Position numbers and translations under genes: made by a program
Source: Clostridia bacterium
GTDB lineage: Bacteria > Bacillota > Clostridia > Oscillospirales > CAG-272
DNA: 32,873 nt
NCBI GenBank assembly: GCA_017412045.1
Contig: JAFQOX010000056.1
Span: forward strand, 1-32,873
Direction: 5' to 3'
Notes under the pieces: generated by a model
Told to the model about the DNA's origin: nothing
What the model saw: only the letters and a program-made list of their open reading frames with translations
The model's database searches: none
Shown: positions 15,444 through 22,779 of the stretch, in pieces
How positions within the stretch are numbered: position 1 is the stretch's first letter
Layout of the letters: each line of letters starts with the position of its first letter

Positions 15444-15979
15444 TTTTTATAATCTCTCTTTCTCATTAATTTGTCGATCAGATGAGCGCGGTCAATGAGA
15501 CTCATCAAAAGCGCACCCACCGCAATACCGACGGCTGCCTGCGAAGCGTTCGGCAGAATACCGACGACAGCACCCGCACCGTAGCTCATAAAAACGGCTT
15601 CAAATACGAAATATCCGCCGACCATCAGAATTTCTGCGACGATTCCCGACAGAACGTAGGCGATCCAAGCGTGTTTTTTGAATATCGGCTTGAACGCTTT
15701 CGCCAGCAGAAAGGCAACCAAAGCCATCAAAGATTTGATGATAAACGTCGCAATGGCGTAAACCGGATAGCCGATCAGATCGGCGAGCATGGAACCGATT
15801 CCCGCCGCCAGCGTACCCCAAACGGGACCAAGAATCCATCCGCAAAGCAGAACGAAGCCGTCGCCGATATTGACGTATCCGCCGACTGCGGTCGGTATTT
15901 TTACAATCATCGTCGTGACGGCGACGATTGCCGCAAACAAGGCTGCGTATATGGAAAACAGAAGCTTTTTGTTTCTCAA
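15440..15979 (-). CDS. ECF transporter S component, substrate unknown
   Basis: A 179-residue integral membrane protein with about five to six hydrophobic helices, the size and shape of an ECF-type vitamin-uptake S component. The pattern VNIGDGFVLLCGWILGP followed by GSMLADLIGYPVYA is typical of the PF07155-like group. The energising EcfA/A'/T module is not in this window, as expected for group II ECF systems that share one module. The start is TTG at 15979-15977, with AAGGGG about 12 bases upstream; a stop codon lies just before it and no ATG fits. It is coupled to the UPF0340 gene. The substrate cannot be assigned from sequence alone. Confidence 0.85.
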   Translation of the reverse strand: MRNKKLLFSIYAALFAAIVAVTTMIVKIPTAVGGYVNIGDGFVLLCGWILGPVWGTLAAGIGSMLADLIGYPVYAIATFIIKSLMALVAFLLAKAFKPIFKKHAWIAYVLSGIVAEILMVGGYFVFEAVFMSYGAGAVVGILPNASQAAVGIAVGALLMSLIDRAHLIDKLMRKRDYKK

Positions 15980-16041
15980 GTAAAGTCATCCCCTTCATCG
16001 AATTTTCAAAATGATTCCATATAGGAAAATATATATTTTAT

Positions 16042-16070
16042 ATTTTATTACATTTGTTTCCCTTTTGCAA
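16042..16070 (-). promoter_or_regulatory. Promoter of the ECF-S/UPF0340 operon
   Basis: On the minus strand TTGCAA (16070-16065) and TAAAAT (16047-16042) are 17 bases apart, leaving an A+T-rich leader of about 55 bases. No riboswitch fits in so short a leader. Confidence 0.6.
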
Positions 16071-16129
16071 GCCCTTTTTTTAATTTTAAGGATTTTTTAA
16101 TTGAAAAAGAAAAATTTTATCGGAATCCA

Positions 16130-16167
16130 TTGACAAATGAGAATCATTATGATATCATGATGATATC
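16130..16167 (+). promoter_or_regulatory. SPFH operon promoter with Fur-like box and palindrome
   Basis: Consensus TTGACA (16130-16135) and TATCAT (16153-16158) are 17 bases apart. Between them lies TGAGAAT-C-ATTATGA (16138-16152), differing at two positions from the 7-1-7 Fur consensus TGATAATnATTATCA. A perfect palindrome GATATCA-TGA-TGATATC (16151-16167) covers the -10 box. Both are placed to repress the promoter. Confidence 0.6.
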
Positions 16168-16190
16168 ACTAAAGAAAGGAAGTTTTCACT

Positions 16191-17201
16191 ATGAAAGAAA
16201 TTGTTTTAACAAAGAAAAAGAACGGTATGCTCGCCATGATCCTGACGCTCCTCTTTTTGTGCGCCGCGATTGCACTTATCATCGTTGGCATTGTACAGTC
16301 GGAGAGAAGCGGCGCATCTGCACCGCCGCCCGTTGCGATCGTTGGCATCGTAATGCTCCTTTTTGGATGGATTCCGCTTTGCGGCTTGCGCGTTCTCAAG
16401 CCCCAGGAGGCGCTCGTTCTGACACTGTTCGGTAAATACGTCGGCACGATCAAGGGCGACGGCTTCTATTTCGTCAATCCCTTCTGCACCTCCGTCAATC
16501 CTGCCGCAAAGACCAAGCTCAATCAGAGCGGTGACGTAACCACCCGTTCGCTCGTTACAGGTCAGCAGCAGGCGGTCGAGATGGTAAATAACAAGATCTC
16601 TCTCAAGATCATGACACTCAACAATAACCGTCAGAAGATCAACGATTGCCTCGGTAATCCCATCGAGATCGGTATCGCGGTCACCTGGAGAATCGTCGAT
16701 ACGGCAAAGGCAGTATTCAACGTCGATAACTATAAGGAATTTCTTTCCCTTCAGTGCGACAGCGCGCTTCGCAACGTGGTCCGTATTTATCCCTACGACG
16801 TTGCGCCGAACGTGGATACCACCGGCGACGGCATTGCGGACGAGGGCTCTCTGCGCGGTTCGAGCGAGATCGTAGCCGAGCGGATCCGCAAGGAAATTCA
16901 GGCGCGCGTGGATGAAGCGGGCATTGAAATCGTAGAAGCGAGAATTACGTATCTTGCTTACGCGGCTGAAATTGCCGCAGTTATGCTGCAACGTCAGCAA
17001 GCATCCGCCATTATCGATGCCAGAAAAATGATCGTAGACGGCGCTGTCGGTATGGTGGAAATGGCGCTTGAACGCCTGAACGAAAATAAAGTTGTTGAAT
17101 TGGATGAAGAACGTAAGGCGGCTATGGTCTCCAATCTTCTCGTGGTCCTCTGCTCCAACAACGATGCACAACCCGTTGTCAATTCGGGCAGCCTCTATTG
17201 A
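16191..17201 (+). CDS. SPFH/Band 7 domain membrane protein
   Basis: A 336-residue membrane-anchored protein. Two hydrophobic helices lie near residues 14-35 and 47-66, followed by an SPFH (stomatin/prohibitin/flotillin/HflK-C) domain starting at [21 protein letters not shown] helical stretch with [18 protein letters not shown] and an acidic tail come after. SPFH proteins form large rings in membrane microdomains and often control proteases or lipid organisation. No NfeD or FtsH partner is adjacent. GAAAGGAAG precedes the ATG. A two-base gap separates it from a ribbon-helix-helix gene, a pairing I believe recurs in gut bacteria, so the two probably act together. The Fur-like box suggests regulation by iron or another metal. 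Confidence 0.85.
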   Translation: MKEIVLTKKKNGMLAMILTLLFLCAAIALIIVGIVQSERSGASAPPPVAIVGIVMLLFGWIPLCGLRVLKPQEALVLTLFGKYVGTIKGDGFYFVNPFCTSVNPAAKTKLNQSGDVTTRSLVTGQQQAVEMVNNKISLKIMTLNNNRQKINDCLGNPIEIGIAVTWRIVDTAKAVFNVDNYKEFLSLQCDSALRNVVRIYPYDVAPNVDTTGDGIADEGSLRGSSEIVAERIRKEIQARVDEAGIEIVEARITYLAYAAEIAAVMLQRQQASAIIDARKMIVDGAVGMVEMALERLNENKVVELDEERKAAMVSNLLVVLCSNNDAQPVVNSGSLY

Positions 17202-17203
17202 TC

Positions 17204-17407
17204 ATGGAAGATAATCGAAAAAAACAGGTTCCTCTGCGTCTTTCACCGAAATTATATGCCGCGATCGCACAATGGGCAGAAGATGATTTCCGTTCGATCA
17301 ACGGTCAGATCGAATATTTGCTGACGGAATGTGTTCGTCAAAGAAAGAAAAACGGAAAATACGTTTCCGACGAGATCGACGTTCCCCCGGAATTGGATAT
17401 TTCATAA
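17204..17407 (+). CDS. Ribbon-helix-helix (Arc/CopG-like) small protein
   Basis: A 67-residue basic protein with an N-terminal strand [19 protein letters not shown], then [19 protein letters not shown], the usual beta-alpha-alpha Arc-like DNA-binding fold. The C-terminal extension is acidic ([11 protein letters not shown]). ATG 17204 was chosen; an upstream in-frame TTG at 17198 lies inside the SPFH gene and is less likely. It starts two bases after the SPFH stop, so it is cotranslated. It may bind DNA at the operon promoter palindrome, or act as an adaptor for the SPFH ring. A toxin-antitoxin role is not supported because no toxin is next to it. Confidence 0.82.
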   Translation: MEDNRKKQVPLRLSPKLYAAIAQWAEDDFRSINGQIEYLLTECVRQRKKNGKYVSDEIDVPPELDIS

Positions 17408-17442
17408 TTTTCATAATAAAGAGAATAAATTCCTTGGCATGA

Positions 17443-17487
17443 AAAAGGGCAAGACGGTATTTCTGAGTCTTGTCCTTTTCTTTTTTT
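17443..17487 (+). terminator. Intrinsic terminator of the SPFH operon
   Basis: AAAAGGGCAAGAC (17443-17455) pairs with GTCTTGTCCTTTT (17467-17479) with one G-U pair, then CTTTTTTT. Confidence 0.85.
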
Positions 17488-17562
17488 GGAAAAATATGAA
17501 TTTTTTTTAAAATTTTTGCAACCTTTTCTTCTTTTTTACGAGATGATAGATATAAAACCGCA

Positions 17563-17723
17563 TTGGCAAAGCAAAGATTCCCAAGGCCTCCACCTTCGGG
17601 GGAGGTGGCACGTGCAAGCGTGACGGAGAGGGCTTTTTTGAGCAAGTTTACGCCCTCTCAGTCAGCTTCGCTGACAGCTCTCCCAGAGGGCGAGCCTTGT
17701 GGTATCATTCGCTGCCTTGCCAA
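17563..17723. repeat. MITE-like palindromic repeat with terminal inverted repeats
   Basis: A 161-base intergenic element is bounded by TTGGCAAAGCA (17563-17573) and TGCCTTGCCAA (17713-17723), inverted repeats matching at 10 of 11 positions. Inside are a CCTCCACC/GGAGGTGG-type hairpin (about 17586-17607) and a longer one joining GCCCTCTCAGTCAGC to GCTGACAGCTCTCCCAGAGGGC (about 17652-17693). It carries no ORF of its own, though it can extend the frame of the next gene upstream. Similar elements are abundant in Oscillospiraceae genomes to my knowledge. A related piece lies at 32803-32850. Confidence 0.75.
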
Positions 17724-17757
17724 ATCAACTGAAAAATTTGAAAAAGGAGAAAACGCC

Positions 17758-18594
17758 ATGAGTTTTTTTGAAAAAATGCTTCGGGTGTTCGATGCGCAAA
17801 TGCAACGTCCGGAAGCATGGGGATGGTTTCACCTGCTTTTCTGGGGAATGACCATCGCGTCCGCCGTTCTGCTTTGCGTTTTTCACAGAAAGGACAAGCC
17901 CGACCGCGTCAGAAAGGTCGTGCTGACCGTTGCGGTCATCGTCACGCTTCTGGAAATTTACAAGCAGATCAACTTTTCTTTCGGAAGCGGTACGACGTTT
18001 GATTATCAATGGTATGCGTTCCCGTTCCAATTCTGCTCCACGCCGATGTACGTCGGTCTGCTGGCAGGCTTGATCCGAAAGGGCAAGGTTCACGACGCGC
18101 TCTGCGCGTATCTTGCGACCTACGCCACGTTTGCGGGACTGATCACGATGTGCATTCCCAACGATATTTATACCAATACGATCGGTATCAATATCCAGAC
18201 CTCCGTTTGCCACGGCTCGATGATCACGGTTGCGATCTACCTGTTCTACAGCGGTCACGTCAAGCTTCAGCATAAGACGATTCTTAAAGCCATGCCCGTT
18301 TTCGCCTGCATGATGGGAATCGCCATGATCCTTAACGAAATCGCCTACAGAAGCGGTCTGGAGGAAAGCTTCAATATGTTCTACATCAGCCCTCACCAGC
18401 CGCCTCACCTGCTCGTGTACTCCGATATTCAGAAGATCGTGCCATTCCCCTTCTGCACGGTCATCTATTTTCTCGGCTTCACGCTTGCGGCGTATCTGAT
18501 CCTGCTTGCCGCCATCGGCATTTCCAAGATTTGCGGATTGCGAAAAAAGAAAAAGAACGAAACCGTCAGAGAGCAAGCCGTTCATACGAACTGA
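17758..18594 (+). CDS. YwaF/TMEM164-family membrane protein
   Basis: A 278-residue polytopic membrane protein with about seven hydrophobic segments. The family-type segment FPFQFCSTPMYVGLLAGL lies near residues 91-108, and further hydrophobic stretches and the PHQPPHLL loop agree with YwaF (PF14808). Bacterial YwaF has no settled function; the human relative TMEM164 has been reported as an acyltransferase in ether-lipid metabolism. The start is ATG 17758, which has AAAGGAG (17743-17749). An upstream extension of the frame is only read-through of the repeat at 17563-17723. The next gene is a larger member of the same family. The tail is lysine-rich and cytosolic. Confidence 0.8.
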   Translation: MSFFEKMLRVFDAQMQRPEAWGWFHLLFWGMTIASAVLLCVFHRKDKPDRVRKVVLTVAVIVTLLEIYKQINFSFGSGTTFDYQWYAFPFQFCSTPMYVGLLAGLIRKGKVHDALCAYLATYATFAGLITMCIPNDIYTNTIGINIQTSVCHGSMITVAIYLFYSGHVKLQHKTILKAMPVFACMMGIAMILNEIAYRSGLEESFNMFYISPHQPPHLLVYSDIQKIVPFPFCTVIYFLGFTLAAYLILLAAIGISKICGLRKKKKNETVREQAVHTN

Positions 18595-18607
18595 TATTTT
18601 TCTTTCA

Positions 18608-18636
18608 TTGATTCCTGATTCTGTTCACCGTATAAT
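18608..18636 (+). promoter_or_regulatory. Promoter of the second YwaF-like gene
   Basis: TTGATT (18608-18613) and TATAAT (18631-18636) are 17 bases apart, about 25 bases before the gene. It would allow the larger paralogue to be expressed apart from the upstream gene. Confidence 0.6.
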
Positions 18637-18668
18637 TCCGACATCATTTTGTAACGAAAGGAGACCGT

Positions 18669-20123
18669 ATGTTCTATCCGATATTTTTTTGCGTACTTGT
18701 CGCATTGGTTTGTTTCTGCCTTGCATTGGAAAAAAAGAAAGGTCCCGGCTTTCTTGACGGCGTGATAAAGACCGCCGCCGTGGCTTTTATCGTATTTTCC
18801 ATGGCAGGATTATTATTGCCCGATCTTTTCGCATGCTCTCACGAGCTTCCTACGCTGGAAACGATGATAGGAACGGAATTTCATGCCATGATTCGCTGGA
18901 TGAATGCGGTCTGCTTCACGGTGCTTCCCATCGCCGCTTTTCAGAAAAATCACTATTTTGAGAAGATCGCAAGCTTTTTCTGCCTGCCCATGGCGGTTGT
19001 GAACGTCGCGTGCTTTCACCAATACATCAACTATTTTACGATTGACAGCTATTCCGGATTGCAGACGGTAAGATTATTTTCCAAAGCTTTCAAGACTTTT
19101 CTCATCAATGGAGACTTCCGAGCCATCTTCTTCGGAATCACTTGTATGCTCCAGCTGCTTGCTCTGATTCTTTTGACTTACAGAAACAGAGCAAAGCTTT
19201 CGATTCGGAAGCCCGAGATCATCAAGCTGATCGGCATCTGGGTCGGTGTCACCTATATGTCCGTTCCCATATACGTTCCGCAGTATCTGTTCGGACACGT
19301 CGATATCAAAATGATTCGTTTTACTCCCGTTCATCTTGCATGGATCGTCCTGATCGTAGCGATCATTCTCGTGCTTTATCTCGCTTTCCAATACAAGTCC
19401 TACGAGTCAAAATATCTGCTGGTGCTCTCCATGTCATGGGCGCTCATGCTGCAATTCAGTCAGATGTTCACTGCTACGGCTGAAATCAATATCATGAAGC
19501 TCCCGCTCCAGCTTTGCAACCTCGGTTCGTATCTTGCTCTTATCATGATACTGAAAAAGAGCGATAAGATTTTCCATTTTACCTTGATCGTCAACGTGGT
19601 TGGCGCCGTGATCGCGATCGTGATCCTGGATATCAGCAAAAACGCTTCTCATCTTTCCCGTTTGTGGGTTGTCCATTATATCGTTGAGCATACGAAGGTC
19701 CTCGTCGTACCGATTCTTTGTCTGGTGCTGAGAATATTCAAGCCGATCGAAAAAAGATCGATCAAGCATTTTGCGATCGGATTTACCGGATACTATCTTT
19801 TCGTATTTCTGCTCGGTACGATATCAAACGGCTTCTATCGCATGTATGAGGGTGAATTTATCCAGAATTTCTTTTATGCGAATTTCCTGTTTATGTTTGA
19901 CAAGGAAACCGCGGGAAGTCTCGTCAGCTTCGCAGAGCCGCTTTTTGAAATGAACGTCATAAAAATTGCGGAAGTGTTTGAAATATATCCCGTCGCTCAA
20001 TTTTGGGTGTACGTCATATTTATGAGCGTTTGTCTGCTGGCATACGTTCTGATCCACGCCCTGACCAAAAGGCAGAGAGACGATTACGCCAATAACCGAT
20101 ACTTAAAATACGACTATCGCTGA
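18669..20123 (+). CDS. Large YwaF-like multi-pass membrane protein
   Basis: A 484-residue protein with about 13 hydrophobic segments. The C-terminal half contains INIMKLPLQLCNLGSYLAL (about residues 273-291), equivalent to the FPFQFCS motif of the upstream protein, so it belongs to or near the YwaF/TMEM164 family. The N-terminal 220 residues look like a second, more diverged membrane unit, making it roughly twice the usual length of about 230-280. The start ATG 18669 has AAAGGAG (18656-18662), and a separate promoter lies at 18608-18636. A strong terminator follows. Function is unknown; two adjacent members of different length suggest a complex or successive steps of lipid handling. That is inference. 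Confidence 0.72.
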   Translation: MFYPIFFCVLVALVCFCLALEKKKGPGFLDGVIKTAAVAFIVFSMAGLLLPDLFACSHELPTLETMIGTEFHAMIRWMNAVCFTVLPIAAFQKNHYFEKIASFFCLPMAVVNVACFHQYINYFTIDSYSGLQTVRLFSKAFKTFLINGDFRAIFFGITCMLQLLALILLTYRNRAKLSIRKPEIIKLIGIWVGVTYMSVPIYVPQYLFGHVDIKMIRFTPVHLAWIVLIVAIILVLYLAFQYKSYESKYLLVLSMSWALMLQFSQMFTATAEINIMKLPLQLCNLGSYLALIMILKKSDKIFHFTLIVNVVGAVIAIVILDISKNASHLSRLWVVHYIVEHTKVLVVPILCLVLRIFKPIEKRSIKHFAIGFTGYYLFVFLLGTISNGFYRMYEGEFIQNFFYANFLFMFDKETAGSLVSFAEPLFEMNVIKIAEVFEIYPVAQFWVYVIFMSVCLLAYVLIHALTKRQRDDYANNRYLKYDYR

Positions 20124-20130
20124 AATACGT

Positions 20131-20174
20131 ATGCTCCCCGACAAATTCCAAAAAATTTGTCGGGGAGCATTTTG
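20131..20174 (+). terminator. Intrinsic terminator of the YwaF-like genes
   Basis: ATGCTCCCCGACAAATT (20131-20147) pairs perfectly with AATTTGTCGGGGAGCAT (20154-20170), a 17-base stem, followed by TTTTG. Confidence 0.88.
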
Positions 20175-20202
20175 ATTTCGTATAACGAAAAGTTTATATT
20201 CC

Positions 20203-20243
20203 GCCCGAGATCCTTCGCTACGCTCGAGGATGACACGGAGCAG
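20203..20243. repeat. Fragment of a widespread intergenic repeat
   Basis: GAGATCCTTCGCTACGCTC followed by GAGGATGACA forms a short imperfect hairpin. The same wording recurs between genes in many clostridial genomes to my knowledge. It holds no ORF. Confidence 0.55.
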
Positions 20244-20282
20244 GGGAACAAAGTCAAGCCCTAGTACAAAGTGATAGGATTG

Positions 20283-20317
20283 CGCAAAATCGCCTCCCGA
20301 AAAATATCGGGAGGCGA
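20283..20317 (-). terminator. Intrinsic terminator of the purine permease gene
   Basis: TCGCCTCCCGA (20290-20300) and TCGGGAGGCGA (20307-20317) form an 11-base stem. On the minus strand TTTTGCG follows, 14 bases after the stop codon. Confidence 0.82.
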
Positions 20318-20330
20318 CGAATCATTCCGA

Positions 20331-21731
20331 TCAGATCGTACCGAAAATAAACTTGCAGAGGAAGAGGAGCGCGATGATGGTTACGCCGAGATCCTTCTTG
20401 GTGTATTTGCCGGTGAAGAGAGTGATGAGAACGTAGGAGATACAGCCGATACCGATACCGTTTGCAATGGAGTAGGTAAGGGGCATCATAATGAGCGTCA
20501 GGAATGCGGGAACTGCGCTGCGAAGGTCGGTCATATCAACCTTGGAAAAGTTCTTGAGCATGAGAACGCCTACGTAGATCAGCGCGGGAGCGGTAGCAGC
20601 CGCGGGAATGATGCTTGCGAAGGGAGCGAGGAAGAGGCAGATCGCAAAGCAGATGGAGGTGACCACGCTGGCAAGACCGGTTCTGCCGCCTGCCGCAACG
20701 CCGGAAGCACATTCAACGAAGGTGGTGCAGGTGGAGGTACCGCAAACAGCGCCGGCAACGGTTGCAACAGAGTCACAGGTCATTGCCTTGTCGATGGCGA
20801 TGGGATCGCCGTTGTCGTCGAGCATATTGGCTTCGGCAGCCGCGCCGTAAAGCGTACCTACGGTATCGAACATATCAACGATGCAGAAGGTAACGACAAG
20901 CATGATCGCGCTGAATACGCCGCCCGTGAATTCGGGAGAGAACGCGTTCTTCCAGGATTCGGGATCGAATACGGCGGTGATACCGATTTCGCCGAAGTCC
21001 TTGAAGGACTGACCGAAGTTCTGCATATCCAGGTCAGGGAGCTGCCACGTTGCTACGTACCAGATCACGCTGGTTGCGATAATGCTGATCAGCACGGCGC
21101 CCTTGACGTTGAGCTTGGTCAGAACGACGATGATCAGAAAGCCGAGGAGCGCGATCATCGCGGGAGCAATGTCCTCCCATTTTGCGCCGTTGATCTTAAC
21201 GAACTGAACGAGCGTGTACTCGTTGTCCGTAATGATACCGACGTTCTGGAAGCCGAGGAACGCGATGAAAAGACCAATGCCAGCGGAAATGGATTTCTTG
21301 ATGCATTCGGGCATAGCCTTAGCCAGCATTTCTCTTGCGCCGGTAAGGGAAAGAACAAGAAAGATCAGTCCGGAAATAAGGATGAGAACGAGACCCGCGC
21401 GGTAGCCTTCGATCGTGTCGCCGCCCCTTACGATCTGGGGAAGGACGAAGGATACGAAGAAAAACGAATTGAGTCCCATGCCGCAAGCCTGCGCAAAGGG
21501 CAGATTTGCGTAGAATGCGTAAAGGAGAGTACCGATGACGGCGGCAATGATGGAAGCAATATAGACTGCGTTCCAGATCTTGTCGATGCCTTCAACGCCG
21601 AAACTGAAGCCAACGATCTGGTTGGGGTTTACGACGATGATATAAGCCATCGCAAAGAAGGTCGTCAGACCTGCGATGATCTCCGTCTTGACGTTGGATC
21701 CTCTCTCAGAGATTTTAAAAAACTTGTCCAT
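20331..21731 (-). CDS. NCS2-family purine permease (AzgA/PbuG-like)
   Basis: A 466-residue integral membrane protein with about 13 hydrophobic segments. The N-terminal FFKISERGSNVKTEIIAGL and FFAMAYIIVVNPNQI are diagnostic of the AzgA-like branch of NCS2, which imports guanine, hypoxanthine or adenine with protons. Other family marks are GMGLNSFFF, FDTVGTLYG and GTSTCTTFVECASGV, the last carrying part of the substrate site. Length is normal. The ATG at 21731 has CGGAGGA at good spacing, and its promoter leaves only about 28 bases of leader, so no purine riboswitch regulates it directly. It stands alone with its own terminator. Confidence 0.93.
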   Translation of the reverse strand: MDKFFKISERGSNVKTEIIAGLTTFFAMAYIIVVNPNQIVGFSFGVEGIDKIWNAVYIASIIAAVIGTLLYAFYANLPFAQACGMGLNSFFFVSFVLPQIVRGGDTIEGYRAGLVLILISGLIFLVLSLTGAREMLAKAMPECIKKSISAGIGLFIAFLGFQNVGIITDNEYTLVQFVKINGAKWEDIAPAMIALLGFLIIVVLTKLNVKGAVLISIIATSVIWYVATWQLPDLDMQNFGQSFKDFGEIGITAVFDPESWKNAFSPEFTGGVFSAIMLVVTFCIVDMFDTVGTLYGAAAEANMLDDNGDPIAIDKAMTCDSVATVAGAVCGTSTCTTFVECASGVAAGGRTGLASVVTSICFAICLFLAPFASIIPAAATAPALIYVGVLMLKNFSKVDMTDLRSAVPAFLTLIMMPLTYSIANGIGIGCISYVLITLFTGKYTKKDLGVTIIALLFLCKFIFGTI

Positions 21732-21765
21732 GATTTTCCTCCGAAAATTTTATTTTGACCATAGC

Positions 21766-21794
21766 ATTATACAACATAATTTTGGAAAAAGCAA
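21766..21794 (-). promoter_or_regulatory. Promoter of the purine permease gene
   Basis: On the minus strand TTGCTT (21794-21789) and TATAAT (21771-21766) are 17 bases apart. The short leader rules out a guanine aptamer. Confidence 0.65.
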
Positions 21795-21849
21795 TATGTT
21801 TGTGAACAAAAAATTAACATTTTCGAAAGAAAAACTCTTTTTTCGCGTT

Positions 21850-22758
21850 TTATGCGATTTCGATGAAGCTTTCCGCTTCCTTCGTCAGCTCGCTGACGGC
21901 GCGCAACTCGTATGCGACGGCGGGAGCATTGGTATCCTTTGCCGAGCGGCAGACGTCCGTGATCGGGAGCCCCTCGTATTCGCGGAGATAACGCTTGGCG
22001 ATGATGGGATAGGAGCGCGCTTCAATGACGGAGGTCATGGCGATATAGTGAATCAGTCTGTCCGCGCGCGGATCGTCCGTATGCGCAAAGAGCCAGACGT
22101 AAAGAGAAGGATGGATATTCGCCATCACGCCGGAAAAGCCCGCGTAGCCTGCGCGCAAGGAATCCAGAACGGTAGCGGCATTGGCGTTGAAAAGCCCGAA
22201 GGGATAGCCGCGGACGATCTCAGCGCGGCGGCGCATGAGGTCCATATCACAGCAGGTGTCCTTGATGAAGGCGAAACGGCCGCTTTTCGCCATAAACGAC
22301 AGCTCTGCGTCCGTGATCAGCCGTTTATAGGGAACGGGAATCTCGTATATACCGAGCGGCAGATCCTCGGGGAGCGCCTGCATGAGAATTTTCAGCTTTT
22401 CGGTCAGCGTATGGCGTTCGTCGCTATCAATGCGGTTGGAAAGCAGAACGAGCGCATCGGGCTTCAGAGCGGCGATCATTTTGGCTTCCTTGATCTGCCC
22501 TTCCAGGGTGTCTGCCGTCATACCGGACATGACGACGGGAACTCTGCCCGCGACCTTGTCCATGACGAATTTTCCGAGCTGCAAGCGTTCCTCCAAGGAA
22601 AGATACGCGATCTCCGTCGATTGACATAGCGCAAAAATGCCGTGAACGCCTTGCTTGATATACCATTCGATCAGCTCGCCCATTGCGCCGTAATCAATTT
22701 CTCCGCTTTCCTTATATGCGACGAGCATGGTGGGATAGATTCCTTTTTTGATTTCCAT
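21850..22758 (-). CDS. DapA/NanA-superfamily aldolase
   Basis: A 302-residue TIM-barrel protein of the dihydrodipicolinate synthase/N-acetylneuraminate lyase superfamily. The Schiff-base lysine is Lys166 in FAFIKDTC and the partner Tyr is Tyr138 in GIYEIPVP. The loop that in DapA reads GTTGE is here CQSTE (45-49), so a role in lysine synthesis is unlikely; cleavage of a 2-oxo-acid aldol is more probable. It lies 21 bases after mutY on the same strand with a GAAGGG-like ribosome binding site, and is probably cotranscribed. No sialic acid or other sugar-acid genes are nearby. The substrate is not known. Confidence 0.85.
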   Translation of the reverse strand: MEIKKGIYPTMLVAYKESGEIDYGAMGELIEWYIKQGVHGIFALCQSTEIAYLSLEERLQLGKFVMDKVAGRVPVVMSGMTADTLEGQIKEAKMIAALKPDALVLLSNRIDSDERHTLTEKLKILMQALPEDLPLGIYEIPVPYKRLITDAELSFMAKSGRFAFIKDTCCDMDLMRRRAEIVRGYPFGLFNANAATVLDSLRAGYAGFSGVMANIHPSLYVWLFAHTDDPRADRLIHYIAMTSVIEARSYPIIAKRYLREYEGLPITDVCRSAKDTNAPAVAYELRAVSELTKEAESFIEIA

Positions 22759-22779
22759 GATTTTCCCTTCTTTCCATGA

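Noticed and set aside
17204-17407. RHH protein as the antitoxin of a toxin-antitoxin pair
   Set aside because: No small toxin gene lies on either side; its partner is a 336-residue SPFH membrane protein.
17563-17757. Extended N-terminus for the YwaF-like protein
   Set aside because: The extra 65 codons are read-through of a palindromic repeat; the real start has AAAGGAG directly before ATG 17758.
21732-21766. Guanine riboswitch ahead of the NCS2 permease
   Set aside because: The promoter leaves about 28 bases of leader, too short for the aptamer, and none of its conserved loops is present.
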